Source: Sulfurovum sp. (GTDB lineage: Bacteria; Campylobacterota; Campylobacteria; Campylobacterales; Sulfurovaceae). Taken from it: DNA of 49,142 nt. The stretch's first letter is position 1, and every line of letters starts with the position of its first letter. The translations under genes and the position numbers were made by a program. A model generated the notes under the pieces. It saw nothing but the letters and a program-made list of their open reading frames with translations. It searched no databases and was not told where the DNA came from. The stretch is from NCBI GenBank assembly GCA_020721345.1, contig DYMX01000002.1, forward strand, positions 1-49,142, read 5' to 3'. This document shows positions 1 to 7,609 of this stretch, one piece after another.

Positions 1-189
1 TTGTTTGTCTATCGCTTGTATTTATGAAACTAGGCAACCAAACGAAAGTGAAACTGAACAATTAACATCTTAACGCCTGCCCAAAAGACAGAATTTATCA
101 AGTTGCAAAAAGACAGAGAATCAAAAATGCAAATGATGATGAAAAACCGCAATTTCAATAAACCAAATCCAAATATGCCGATGATGTAA
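1..189 (+). pseudogene. 3' remnant of a Spy/CpxP-like (LTxxQ) periplasmic protein, frameshifted
   Basis: The reading frame ending at the TAA at 187-189 encodes INILTPAQKTEF followed by a Lys/Met/Asn-rich tail. The LTPAQ block is the signature of the Spy/CpxP periplasmic chaperone or metal-sensing family. This frame is closed by TGA at 55-57. The sequence that would continue it upstream (a stretch containing YETRQPNESETEQ) is in another frame starting at position 2, so the frame changes near position 60. The 5' part lies outside the window. It could be a real frameshift or a sequence error. Identification rests on one short motif. Confidence 0.4.
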
Positions 190-197
190 CTCAATAT

Positions 198-213
198 ATC
201 AATATATCTTGAT
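198..213. promoter_or_regulatory. candidate ArsR operator upstream of arsR
   Basis: ATCAA-N6-TTGAT is an imperfect dyad with 14 of 16 positions symmetric. It lies 42 bases before the arsR start, just upstream of two possible -10 elements (TATTAT at 221-226 and 232-237). ArsR/SmtB repressors bind such AT-rich dyads over or next to the promoter they autoregulate. A related dyad precedes the sulP gene at 1954-1971. Confidence 0.5.
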
Positions 214-255
214 TTATTAATATTATTCTGCTATTATTCCTAAAAAAGGAGTTTT

Positions 256-567
256 ATGGAAATATTTTTACAAACGATAGGTTCGCTCAATGATGAAACG
301 AGAGTTCGCATACTTGGATTTATAGACCAAAATAAAGAAGTTTGCGTATGCGATATAGAAACTTCATTTGACATGATACAGTCACGCATATCAAGACACT
401 TAAAAATTCTAAAAGATGGTGGTTTTTTAAAGGTTGAGAGAAAAGGTGTATGGGCGTATTATAGTGTCAGAAATCCGCTCGATGAATTTCGTCAAAGTAT
501 CCTAAAAGAGATAAGCTTTTTAAATATTGATATTCCAAAATTAAATAAAGGATGCAAAAATGGATAG
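256..567 (+). CDS. arsR: ArsR-family metalloregulatory repressor
   Basis: A 103-residue winged-helix repressor of the ArsR/SmtB family. The motif EVCVCDIE (about residues 28-35) matches the ELCVCDL metal site at the start of the recognition region of arsenite-sensing ArsR proteins, with two Cys as As(III) ligands. QSRISRHLKIL is the DNA-recognition helix. A strong Shine-Dalgarno (AAAAAGGAG) sits 5 bases before the ATG. The stop overlaps the aquaporin start, so the two are translationally coupled. The dyad at 198-213 suggests autoregulation. The arsenic assignment is supported by arsC two genes downstream. Confidence 0.9.
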   Translation: MEIFLQTIGSLNDETRVRILGFIDQNKEVCVCDIETSFDMIQSRISRHLKILKDGGFLKVERKGVWAYYSVRNPLDEFRQSILKEISFLNIDIPKLNKGCKNG

Positions 568-1246
568 AAGATATATTAGTGAATTTATCGCCACATTCAT
601 AATGATTTTTGCCGGTTGCGGGGCTATAATTGTTGATGCCATTACCGGAAGCTTGGGGCATGTTGGCATAGCTCTTACTTGGGGGTTTGTGGTCGTTGCG
701 CTCATATATACTTTTGGGCATATAAGCGGGGCTCATATGAATCCGGCTGTTACCATCGCATTTACTTTAACGAAAGAGTTTGATAAAAAAGAGTTAGTGC
801 CATATATATCTGCTCAACTTTTAGGCGCTATTTTGGCTTCTTTAGTTTTATATTTCCTATTTAATGAAGAAGCAAATAGCTTAAGAGAGCTTGCATATCT
901 TGGCGCTACACAACCAAAAGGCTCACAACTTCAATCGTTTATTTTAGAACTTATATTGACATTTATATTAATGATAGTAATATACGGAAGCGCTGTTCAT
1001 GGAAAAGCTGCCAAATCATTTGCCGGACTTGCTATTGGTCTTACTGTTGGGCTTGAGGCGATGTTTGCAGGACCTATCACAAATGCGAGTATGAATCCGG
1101 CGAGATCAATTGCTCCTGCTGTTATCAGTGGAAACCTAAATGATTTGTGGCTATATATAGTTGCTCCAATATTTGGGGCGATAGTAGCTGGGCTTGTTTT
1201 TACAAACTTTATAAAATGCAAAAATCCGGATGAATGTTCTATCTAA
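560..1246 (+). CDS. aqpS: MIP-family aquaporin, AqpS-type arsenite channel
   Basis: A 228-residue channel of the major intrinsic protein family with six predicted membrane helices and both canonical NPA boxes: MNPAVT (about residues 60-65) and MNPARS (about 178-183). It starts inside arsR (8-base overlap) and is followed closely by arsC. In Sinorhizobium meliloti an arsR-aqpS-arsC operon lets the arsenite made by ArsC leave through the aquaporin down its gradient, and the same order here suggests the same job. Water or glycerol transport cannot be excluded from sequence alone. The channel is family-certain; the substrate is inferred from context. Confidence 0.85.
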   Translation: MDRRYISEFIATFIMIFAGCGAIIVDAITGSLGHVGIALTWGFVVVALIYTFGHISGAHMNPAVTIAFTLTKEFDKKELVPYISAQLLGAILASLVLYFLFNEEANSLRELAYLGATQPKGSQLQSFILELILTFILMIVIYGSAVHGKAAKSFAGLAIGLTVGLEAMFAGPITNASMNPARSIAPAVISGNLNDLWLYIVAPIFGAIVAGLVFTNFIKCKNPDECSI

Positions 1247-1260
1247 AAAAGGAGAAATAG

Positions 1261-1806
1261 ATGATGAAACAAAGTAAAATTCCGTTAACGGACAAAAAAG
1301 TATTAGTTTTATGTACAGGAAACAGTTGCAGAAGTATCATAGCAGAGGCTCTAATAAACGCCAAACTTGACGGTATTGAAGCTAAAAGCAGTGGAGTAAG
1401 AGCAAGTGGAAAAGTAAATCCTAACGCAAAGAGATTATTAGAAGAAAAAGGGATTTGGAAGGATGAATATCACTCAAAAGTGCTTGATGAAGTAATAAAC
1501 GATGATTTTGATTTAATAGTTACCGTTTGCGACCATGCAAATGAAAGTTGTCCTATGTTTCCACGACCAATCCCCAAAATCCATGTAGGTTTTGAAGATC
1601 CTGATGGAAAAGGTTATGAGGCATTTGAAGCAACTTATAGAGAGATAGAAGAGGAGTTATTACCAAAAGTAGTTGAGTTTTTTGAGATAAAAAAAGAAGT
1701 CTCAAAGTCAAACGAAGGCGTTGATATAAAATTTAGCGGTTTTGTAACCAAAGAGAAGATCGAAACCATGGTAAACAACTCAAAAGCGGACAATGTGAAT
1801 GCATGA
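1261..1806 (+). CDS. arsC: Thioredoxin-coupled arsenate reductase with a C-terminal extension
   Basis: Low-molecular-weight phosphatase fold enzyme that reduces arsenate to arsenite. The P-loop CTGNSCR (C18-R24) is the CX5R nucleophile loop. Two further cysteines, C90 and C97, are spaced by seven as in the disulfide relay of the Bacillus/Staphylococcus ArsC, and D112-P113 provides the general acid. The protein is 181 residues against about 130-140 for the family. The extra tail (about 148-181) carries a VDIKFSGFVTKEKIE segment that resembles the next small ORF. SD AAAAAGGAG; the ATG at 1264 is an alternative start. Its stop overlaps the next ORF as ATGA. Confidence 0.92.
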   Translation: MMKQSKIPLTDKKVLVLCTGNSCRSIIAEALINAKLDGIEAKSSGVRASGKVNPNAKRLLEEKGIWKDEYHSKVLDEVINDDFDLIVTVCDHANESCPMFPRPIPKIHVGFEDPDGKGYEAFEATYREIEEELLPKVVEFFEIKKEVSKSNEGVDIKFSGFVTKEKIETMVNNSKADNVNA

Positions 1807-1943
1807 GCGATACCACAAAAATGAAAATTTCAAATATGGAAGTTGCCGGCAAAAACGGTGATGTCAAGCTTGCGCTTAGCGGCGATATAAGCGAAGAGGA
1901 GATAAAAGAGGCGCTTGGCAAATCAAAGGTAATTGATAATTGA
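1803..1943 (+). CDS. 46-aa small protein translationally coupled to arsC
   Basis: A short ORF whose ATG overlaps the arsC stop (ATGA at 1803-1806). It is Lys/Glu-rich and has no cysteine. Residues 21-42 ([20 protein letters not shown], then SK) align without gaps to residues 154-175 of ArsC: 7 identities in 22 positions and mostly conservative changes elsewhere, predicted as strand-turn-helix. This suggests a duplicated module, once fused to ArsC and once free. The pattern also recalls the last strand and helix of small Thioredoxin_3-type proteins, but without their CxxC. No function can be assigned. Coupling and the similarity argue that it is a real gene. Confidence 0.55.
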   Translation: MSDTTKMKISNMEVAGKNGDVKLALSGDISEEEIKEALGKSKVIDN

Positions 1944-1953
1944 TAATAAACCA

Positions 1954-1976
1954 ATCAAAGAATTATTTGATATAAT
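1954..1976 (+). promoter_or_regulatory. sulP promoter with an ArsR-like operator
   Basis: ATCAAA-N6-TTTGAT (1954-1971) is a perfect 6-base inverted repeat whose last base overlaps a consensus -10, TATAAT (1971-1976). The sulP ATG follows 25 bases later with SD AAAGGAG. The half-sites match those of the dyad upstream of arsR (ATCAA/TTGAT), although the spacing between them is two bases longer here. A repressor bound here would block the -10, giving sulP its own arsenic-responsive promoter. Confidence 0.5.
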
Positions 1977-2001
1977 AACGACTTTATAAAAAAGGAGTGC
2001 T

Positions 2002-3492
2002 ATGACACAAAAACTAAAACAAGAGTGGTTTAGCAACACTAGGGGCGATATTCTCTCTGGACTTGTCGTAGCACTTGCACTTATCCCTGAAGCTATTGCT
2101 TTTAGTATCATAGCAGGAGTTGACCCCAAAGTTGGGCTATACGCCTCATTTTGTATCGCCTTGGTTATCTCATTTGTCGGTGGAAGAGTTGGAATGATAA
2201 GTGCCGCTACAGGCGCGATGGCTTTAGTAATGGTAATGCTTGTGAAGGAGCATGGATTGGAATATCTTTTGGCAACAACGATATTGACAGGTATTATCCA
2301 AATAGCGCTAGCTTATGTTGGAGTGGATAAACTTATGAGTTTTGTTGCGCGTGCTGTAATGGTAGGATTTGTGAATGCACTAGCAATTCTCATATTTGTA
2401 GCTCAACTTCCAGAGCTTACCAATGTCACTTGGCATGTTTATGCACTTACGGCTTTAGGGCTTGGAGTGATCTATCTATTTCCCTATATCCCAAAACTAG
2501 GCTCGTTTCTCCCCTCTCCGCTTGTGAGTATTGTTGCTGTGACACTTGTGGCTATTTTTTGGGGTGTGGATGTGCGAACAGTTGGCGATATGGGAGCTTT
2601 GCCGGATAGCTTGCCTATATTTTTACTCCCTGATGTGCCTCTAAATTTTGAGACTTTGTCTATCATATTTCCTTATGCATTTGCGCTGGCTTGCGTAGGA
2701 CTACTTGAGTCCCTAATGACTGCAACGATAATTGATGATATGACTGATACAAAAAGCGATAAAATGATGGAGGCTAGAGGACAGGGGATTGCAAATATTG
2801 CCAGTGGATTCGTGGGCGGTATGGCAGGGTGCGCAATGATAGGACAATCGGTCATTAATGTAAAATCAGGCGGCAGAGGCAGGCTGTCTGCTTTGACCGC
2901 CGGACTGGGTCTTTTAATACTTGTAGTTTTTATGAGCAATATTATCTCCATAATTCCGATGGCATCACTTGTTGCGGTTATGATAATGGTATCTGTTGCA
3001 ACATTTGATTGGAGTTCTATCAAAAAGGTAAAAACACTTCCGCTTTCAACGAGCATGGTCACATTTACCACGATGATGGTCACGATTTTGACGCACAATC
3101 TAGCGCTTGGGGTACTCTCAGGCGTACTTTTAGCATCGCTCTTTTTTGCAAACAAAATTAGCCATTTTATGTATCATGAAGAGCATTATGAAGATGGTGG
3201 CAAAACCAAATTTTATAAAATTGTGGGGCAGGTATTTTTTAATAGTTCTAATAAATTTGTAGATATTTTTGATTTTAAAGAGGATGTTCAAAAAGTCATT
3301 ATTGATGTTTGCAGAGCGCATTTTTGGGATATATCAGCAGTTTATGCGCTTGATAAAACTGTCTATAAATTGCGAAAAGAAGGTAAAGAGGTAGAGATAA
3401 GGGGACAAAATGAAGCAACTGCTACGATTATCGATAGATTTGGAGTCCATGATAATCTGGAAGAGATAGAAAAAATTATGGGCGGGCATTAA
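2002..3492 (+). CDS. SulP (SLC26-like) anion transporter with STAS domain
   Basis: A 496-residue secondary anion transporter. The N-terminal signature [20 protein letters not shown] and [12 protein letters not shown] are characteristic of SulP carriers. About 10-14 hydrophobic helices run to residue 400, followed by a cytoplasmic STAS domain (about 410-496). Substrates in the family include sulfate, bicarbonate and other oxyanions, and the sequence does not decide between them. It follows the ars genes by 58 bases and has its own promoter with an ArsR-like dyad, so an arsenic link is possible. It converges with the K+ channel gene 21 bases downstream. Confidence 0.85.
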   Translation: MTQKLKQEWFSNTRGDILSGLVVALALIPEAIAFSIIAGVDPKVGLYASFCIALVISFVGGRVGMISAATGAMALVMVMLVKEHGLEYLLATTILTGIIQIALAYVGVDKLMSFVARAVMVGFVNALAILIFVAQLPELTNVTWHVYALTALGLGVIYLFPYIPKLGSFLPSPLVSIVAVTLVAIFWGVDVRTVGDMGALPDSLPIFLLPDVPLNFETLSIIFPYAFALACVGLLESLMTATIIDDMTDTKSDKMMEARGQGIANIASGFVGGMAGCAMIGQSVINVKSGGRGRLSALTAGLGLLILVVFMSNIISIIPMASLVAVMIMVSVATFDWSSIKKVKTLPLSTSMVTFTTMMVTILTHNLALGVLSGVLLASLFFANKISHFMYHEEHYEDGGKTKFYKIVGQVFFNSSNKFVDIFDFKEDVQKVIIDVCRAHFWDISAVYALDKTVYKLRKEGKEVEIRGQNEATATIIDRFGVHDNLEEIEKIMGGH

Positions 3493-3513
3493 ACATAAAG
3501 GCTACTTGTTGTC

Positions 3514-5205
3514 TTATGCTTTACTAAAAAGATTTTTTAATACAGAGTATTCTTTGCCAAAATAAGCAAATTCAAACTCATGAAAATTGTTTGCGATAAG
3601 CTCGATCTCTTCTTTGGCATGCTCATCGCATCCTATGAGTACAATATCGTCCTTTTGAAGCTTTTCTTCCCAAGACGGAAGCATGATCTCCTTGCTTCTT
3701 CTAAGTATCATAAAGACAAAAACATTATTAAGATGATCTTTATCTTTTAAAGACCGGCGAAGCATATCAAGGGTTATGGTTGTTTTATTTTCAAGCCTTC
3801 TAAAGAGCTCAAAGCTCTCATTTTTGGTAACTTTAAGTTCAAAAAGAATAGGATTTTTATCTATATCCAAAAGAGTCTTTATAATGCTTTGAGCATCTTT
3901 ATCGCTAAGAATATCTAGATTTTTAACAAATACATCGGCACTTGGTCGTATGATGGCATTGATCGTTTTGTCGATCAATATGCGTGACGGCATAAGGATA
4001 TGGTCTATTTTATCTGTTTTGAATATAGAAAAATCCTCCATTTCGTTTTCTCTAACAATTGTTATAATATTTGGATTTAGCTTTTTAGCAGTAAGCGCTA
4101 TTGAGAGGTTCACCGTATCGTTCTTGGTGCCTACGATGATATATTTTGCCTGCTCTACCCCGACGCCGGTAAGCGCTTTTTTATCATAACTTTCTACATA
4201 CTCTACGTCATTTTTCCCATCATCTGTAAGATATTTTAACTTAGCTATATCTTTTTCTATGCACTTTATTTCTAAACCATTTTCTTTTAGAATTTTATAT
4301 ATAACCTCTCCCATCCTTCCAAAACCGCACATCACATATTTGCCGGGGGAAAATCTCATAAATGAGCCTGTTAGTTTGCTTGAGCCGTATATCCATCTCT
4401 CAAGCTTGAGCAAGTGTGGATGATTTAGTGCTTTGTTTGTCTGCGACGCTATGATATCAAATGGATTCTCTACGATATCAACTCCAAAATCCTGCAAATT
4501 TTCAACCCCGGCCTGAGTGGTTGATTTGACGGCCAGTCTTACTTTGGGATTTAAAAGTTTTGCGGTCAAGGCTATTCTTGTATTTAATGCGTCGTCCTGA
4601 AAAAGCGAAACAACAGCCTTGCAGTATATTGAATTGATTCCTGCCATCTCAAGGGCTTGCGGGCTGTATGCGTCTATATTTAGCGCGGGAACAGGAGGAG
4701 TAAAGTTCTCTAGCAGTAACTCATGTACTTTTGCTTCATCTTTCTCTATCACTACAGCTCTTATGCCGCTATCAAGCGCTTTTTTGATAATTTCACTTGT
4801 TATAAGATTGTATCCTAAGACTAAGATATATTTTTCTTTTAAATTTTTTATCTGTCTTTTAAACCTGTTCTTGGCAAGCTCCTGAATAAAAAGTTTGTCT
4901 TGAAGCAAGGCCACTAAAGAGCCGATGCCGTAGAACCAGCCTAAAACATTAAAATATATAGAAAAACTTACCCACATTCTTTGAGGATAAGTAAAAGCAT
5001 AAGGTATCTCTCCAAATCCGATAGTTGTTGCGGTATATGTAATAAAATAAAAAGCATCAAAGATGCTCATGTGATATATTTTGCCGCTATTATCTAAGCC
5101 TGGGATAATAAGCATACCGATTATTGAGACAGTATAGGTTGTTACGATCACCAAAAATGGCGTTCTCATCCTTTGTAAAACTATCCAAAGAGAGCTGTTT
5201 TCCAT
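3514..5205 (-). CDS. Potassium channel with two TrkA-N/RCK domains
   Basis: A 563-residue two-helix K+ channel. Membrane helices lie at about residues 14-36 and 77-100, flanking the pore loop with selectivity filter TIGFG (61-65), a variant of TVGYG. Two Rossmann-type RCK (TrkA-N) domains follow. The first begins KYILVLGYNLITSE (about 125) and the second KYVMCGFGRMGE (about 290), each with a regulatory C-terminal part. A tandem RCK in one chain, as in GsuK-type channels, implies gating by nucleotides or ions. The start ATG lies 9 bases after the stop of the neighbouring upstream small membrane protein gene, so the two form an operon. Confidence 0.85.
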   Translation of the reverse strand: MENSSLWIVLQRMRTPFLVIVTTYTVSIIGMLIIPGLDNSGKIYHMSIFDAFYFITYTATTIGFGEIPYAFTYPQRMWVSFSIYFNVLGWFYGIGSLVALLQDKLFIQELAKNRFKRQIKNLKEKYILVLGYNLITSEIIKKALDSGIRAVVIEKDEAKVHELLLENFTPPVPALNIDAYSPQALEMAGINSIYCKAVVSLFQDDALNTRIALTAKLLNPKVRLAVKSTTQAGVENLQDFGVDIVENPFDIIASQTNKALNHPHLLKLERWIYGSSKLTGSFMRFSPGKYVMCGFGRMGEVIYKILKENGLEIKCIEKDIAKLKYLTDDGKNDVEYVESYDKKALTGVGVEQAKYIIVGTKNDTVNLSIALTAKKLNPNIITIVRENEMEDFSIFKTDKIDHILMPSRILIDKTINAIIRPSADVFVKNLDILSDKDAQSIIKTLLDIDKNPILFELKVTKNESFELFRRLENKTTITLDMLRRSLKDKDHLNNVFVFMILRRSKEIMLPSWEEKLQKDDIVLIGCDEHAKEEIELIANNFHEFEFAYFGKEYSVLKNLFSKA

Positions 5206-5214
5206 TCGCGATGC

Positions 5215-5595
5215 TTATCTTCTTGATTTTAGCGTATCTCCGACATAAAGAAATACACTTGTGATGTTGGCCAGCAAAGCGCCGCCGCTTAAACTCACTA
5301 TTATTGAAGACAAGCCTCTATCTATCACGCCGACCGTATTTATAGCAATGGTCCATACTGATGCTGCCGCAATAAGCTGAATTACGGCAACAAGACTTGT
5401 TGCAAGAAGAACTGAACCCATTTGTGTTCTGTCTCCTAGTTTTAGCACTGTTGCTATTACATTAACTACAATTGCAATAAAAAGCTCATACTTATCATGA
5501 AGCTCTATATCGGCCAGATCCCCATAAAAAAAACCAAAATTCAGAGTCATTGCCAATATGATAAAAAACCCTGAGATCACTTTGTCTAAATTCAT
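5215..5595 (-). CDS. Small four-helix membrane protein, possibly DUF6394 family
   Basis: A 126-residue protein with about four hydrophobic segments and short charged loops (DIELHDKYE, KLGDRTQ). It starts with SD AAGGAAATGCG-ATG and is the first gene of a two-gene operon with the K+ channel. I recall conserved Campylobacterota proteins of this kind next to TrkA-type channels (DUF6394), but I cannot verify that here. An accessory subunit of the channel is a contextual guess. No catalytic motif is visible. Confidence 0.7.
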   Translation of the reverse strand: MNLDKVISGFFIILAMTLNFGFFYGDLADIELHDKYELFIAIVVNVIATVLKLGDRTQMGSVLLATSLVAVIQLIAAASVWTIAINTVGVIDRGLSSIIVSLSGGALLANITSVFLYVGDTLKSRR

Positions 5596-5692
5596 CGCAT
5601 TTCCTTAAAAAGTTTACCAAAAAGGTTATAGTTAATTTTAGTCAAAAACTCTTTAAATAGATATTAATATGTTTGTGATATAAAAAATATGC

Positions 5693-5698
5693 TAAAAT
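5693..5698 (+). promoter_or_regulatory. extended -10 element for the mla operon
   Basis: TGC-TAAAAT (5690-5698) forms an extended -10 hexamer. The first in-frame ATG of mlaE (5697) overlaps this box and would lie upstream of the expected transcription start, so the GTG at 5724, with AAAGG 6 bases ahead, is the better translation start. Confidence 0.4.
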
Positions 5699-5723
5699 GA
5701 CTTATTATAGTCAAAGGCAAAAG

Positions 5724-6842
5724 GTGCAAAAGGTCAAAACGATAGATACCGGTCAATTATCGCAAGATATGATTTATTTAGAAAAAGAGACCAAGACGCT
5801 GTTTTTGCTTGGAGAATGGCAGATCGTAAATGCCGATTTTCTTGAAACTACACTAGGCAACCTTGATCTGTCGTCTATCAAAAATGTAGATGCATCAAAG
5901 ATAACATACTTAGATACTGCCGGTATGATAATAGCTAGAAAGTTTTTTGATAAACTCGGCAAACAAAAGCCTGATGCGGAAAATGAGGCATTTAAAAAAC
6001 TTCGTGAGTTTGTTAGCCGTTTTGATACCGCTGTTATTCCAGAGTCCGCACCTGCAAAAAAAAAGTCTCAAACTCTTTTTAGATCATGGGTTGACGGATT
6101 TGTTTTATTCGTCAGTTTTTTTGGCGAAACAGTGCTTAATATTATAAGAGAATCATTCAAGCCGTATCTGTGGCGCATTAAGGAAATAGGAAAACAGGTT
6201 GAGCAAACGGGTGCTAGAGCATTAGGAATAGTTGGACTTAGCGCTTTTTTAGTAGGGCTTGTCATAGCTTATCAAGTAGGTGTTCAGATAGAAAAAGTAG
6301 GCGCAAATATCTTTATAGTTGATATGATATCCATCTCATCTATGCGTGAATTAGTTCCGCTTATAACTGCTATTATAGTTGCAGGAAGAAGCGGCTCTTC
6401 ATATACGGCTCAAATAGGGGTAATGAAGATAACCGAAGAGCTTGATGCTATGAGAGTATTGGGATTTGAGCCTTTTAGATTTATAGTTTTACCGCGCGTA
6501 CTTGGTCTTATGTTTGCCATGCCGCTACTTGTATTTTTTGCTGATATGATAGCTATGGCGGGAGGAGCTTTTGTAGCAAATGTTCAGCTAAGTATATCAT
6601 ACAACGCTTTTATAGAGAGATTTTACGAAGCGTTTGCAATGAAACATTTTTATATAGGAATGGTAAAGGCGCCTTTTTTTGCGCTTATTATCGCGACCAT
6701 TGGCTGTTATCGCGGTTTTCAAGTGGCTGGTGATTCGCAAAGTATAGGTATATTTACTACTAGAAGTGTAGTTGATTCTATTTTTGCCGTCATCTTTTGT
6801 GATGCTATTTTTTCAATAATTCTCACAAGAATGGATATATAA
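5724..6842 (+). CDS. mlaE: MlaE-type lipid ABC permease with N-terminal STAS domain
   Basis: Permease of the Mla system, which moves phospholipids between the outer and inner membranes. The N-terminal ~80 residues form a STAS/MlaB-like domain (LFLLGEWQIVNADFLE, KITYLDTAGM) fused to the five-helix MlaE domain, with the conserved block REIGTMRV present as EELDAMRVLGFEPF. Enteric bacteria encode MlaB separately. The GTG at 5724 is chosen (372 residues) because it has an SD and the upstream ATG at 5697 sits inside a -10 box; starting at 5697 would give 381 residues. mlaF follows with no gap. Confidence 0.85.
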   Translation: MQKVKTIDTGQLSQDMIYLEKETKTLFLLGEWQIVNADFLETTLGNLDLSSIKNVDASKITYLDTAGMIIARKFFDKLGKQKPDAENEAFKKLREFVSRFDTAVIPESAPAKKKSQTLFRSWVDGFVLFVSFFGETVLNIIRESFKPYLWRIKEIGKQVEQTGARALGIVGLSAFLVGLVIAYQVGVQIEKVGANIFIVDMISISSMRELVPLITAIIVAGRSGSSYTAQIGVMKITEELDAMRVLGFEPFRFIVLPRVLGLMFAMPLLVFFADMIAMAGGAFVANVQLSISYNAFIERFYEAFAMKHFYIGMVKAPFFALIIATIGCYRGFQVAGDSQSIGIFTTRSVVDSIFAVIFCDAIFSIILTRMDI

Positions 6843-7595
6843 ATGCAGCCTATTATAACAGTAAAAGATCTAGTTACCATACTGGGGGGCAGAATAATTC
6901 ATGATGGACTTTCATTTCATGTAAATGAAGGTGAGATATTTGGTATCCTCGGGGGCAGCGGAAGCGGTAAAAGCACTGTTCTTAGAGCCATAACTCTGCT
7001 TGGCAAATTTCAAAAAGGCGATATTGAGATCTTAGGGAAAAGCCTTAAAAATATTACCGATGAAGACTCGGATATGCTTAGGCTTAAATGGGGTGTGCTT
7101 TTTCAATCTGGCGCGCTTTTCACATCTTTGAGCGTTGCGGAAAATATAGCAATTGTTCTAAAGGAACATATAAACCTCTCAGATGATCTTATAGAAGAGA
7201 TTACAAAGCTAAAAATTAGAATGGTTGGCCTTCCTGATTATAGCGCAAACCTATATCCTAGAGAGCTTTCCGGAGGAATGAAAAAAAGAGCGTCATTGGC
7301 AAGAGCGCTTGCGATGGATCCAAAAATTCTCTTTCTTGATGAGCCGACAAGCGGATTAGATCCTATAGGTGCAAGAGCATTTGATGAATTGATCGTGAAT
7401 TTAAGAGATATGCTGGGACTTACCGTTATAATGATAACTCACGATCCCGACTCGATCCAAAATATCCTCGATCGTATGGTCATAATCGGCGATGGAAGAG
7501 ATCTGATAGAGGGAACATTAAATGAGGCAAAATCATCAAATAATCCGTCAATATCTAGATTTTTTGCCAATATAGACTATAATAATAAGGTTTAA
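6843..7595 (+). CDS. mlaF: MlaF-type ABC ATPase
   Basis: A 250-residue ATPase of the Mla/MCE lipid transporter. Walker A is GGSGSGKST (about residues 37-45), the signature is LSGGMKKRASLARALA and Walker B is ILFLDEPTSGLDP, followed by the switch histidine in ITHD. The LSGGM variant and the following RASLARA are typical of MlaF/Ttg2A. Its ATG abuts the mlaE stop and mlaD follows after 14 bases, so the three genes form one operon. Confidence 0.93.
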   Translation: MQPIITVKDLVTILGGRIIHDGLSFHVNEGEIFGILGGSGSGKSTVLRAITLLGKFQKGDIEILGKSLKNITDEDSDMLRLKWGVLFQSGALFTSLSVAENIAIVLKEHINLSDDLIEEITKLKIRMVGLPDYSANLYPRELSGGMKKRASLARALAMDPKILFLDEPTSGLDPIGARAFDELIVNLRDMLGLTVIMITHDPDSIQNILDRMVIIGDGRDLIEGTLNEAKSSNNPSISRFFANIDYNNKV

Positions 7596-7609
7596 AGGAG
7601 TTTGCCTGT

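Noticed and set aside
2673-3155. 160-codon minus-strand open frame opposite sulP
   Set aside because: It overlaps conserved SulP codons in antisense and shows no motif or start signal; a shadow frame.
3480-3535. Terminator between sulP and the K+ channel gene
   Set aside because: The CATAA/TTATG arms are short and imperfect with no T-run, too weak to report.
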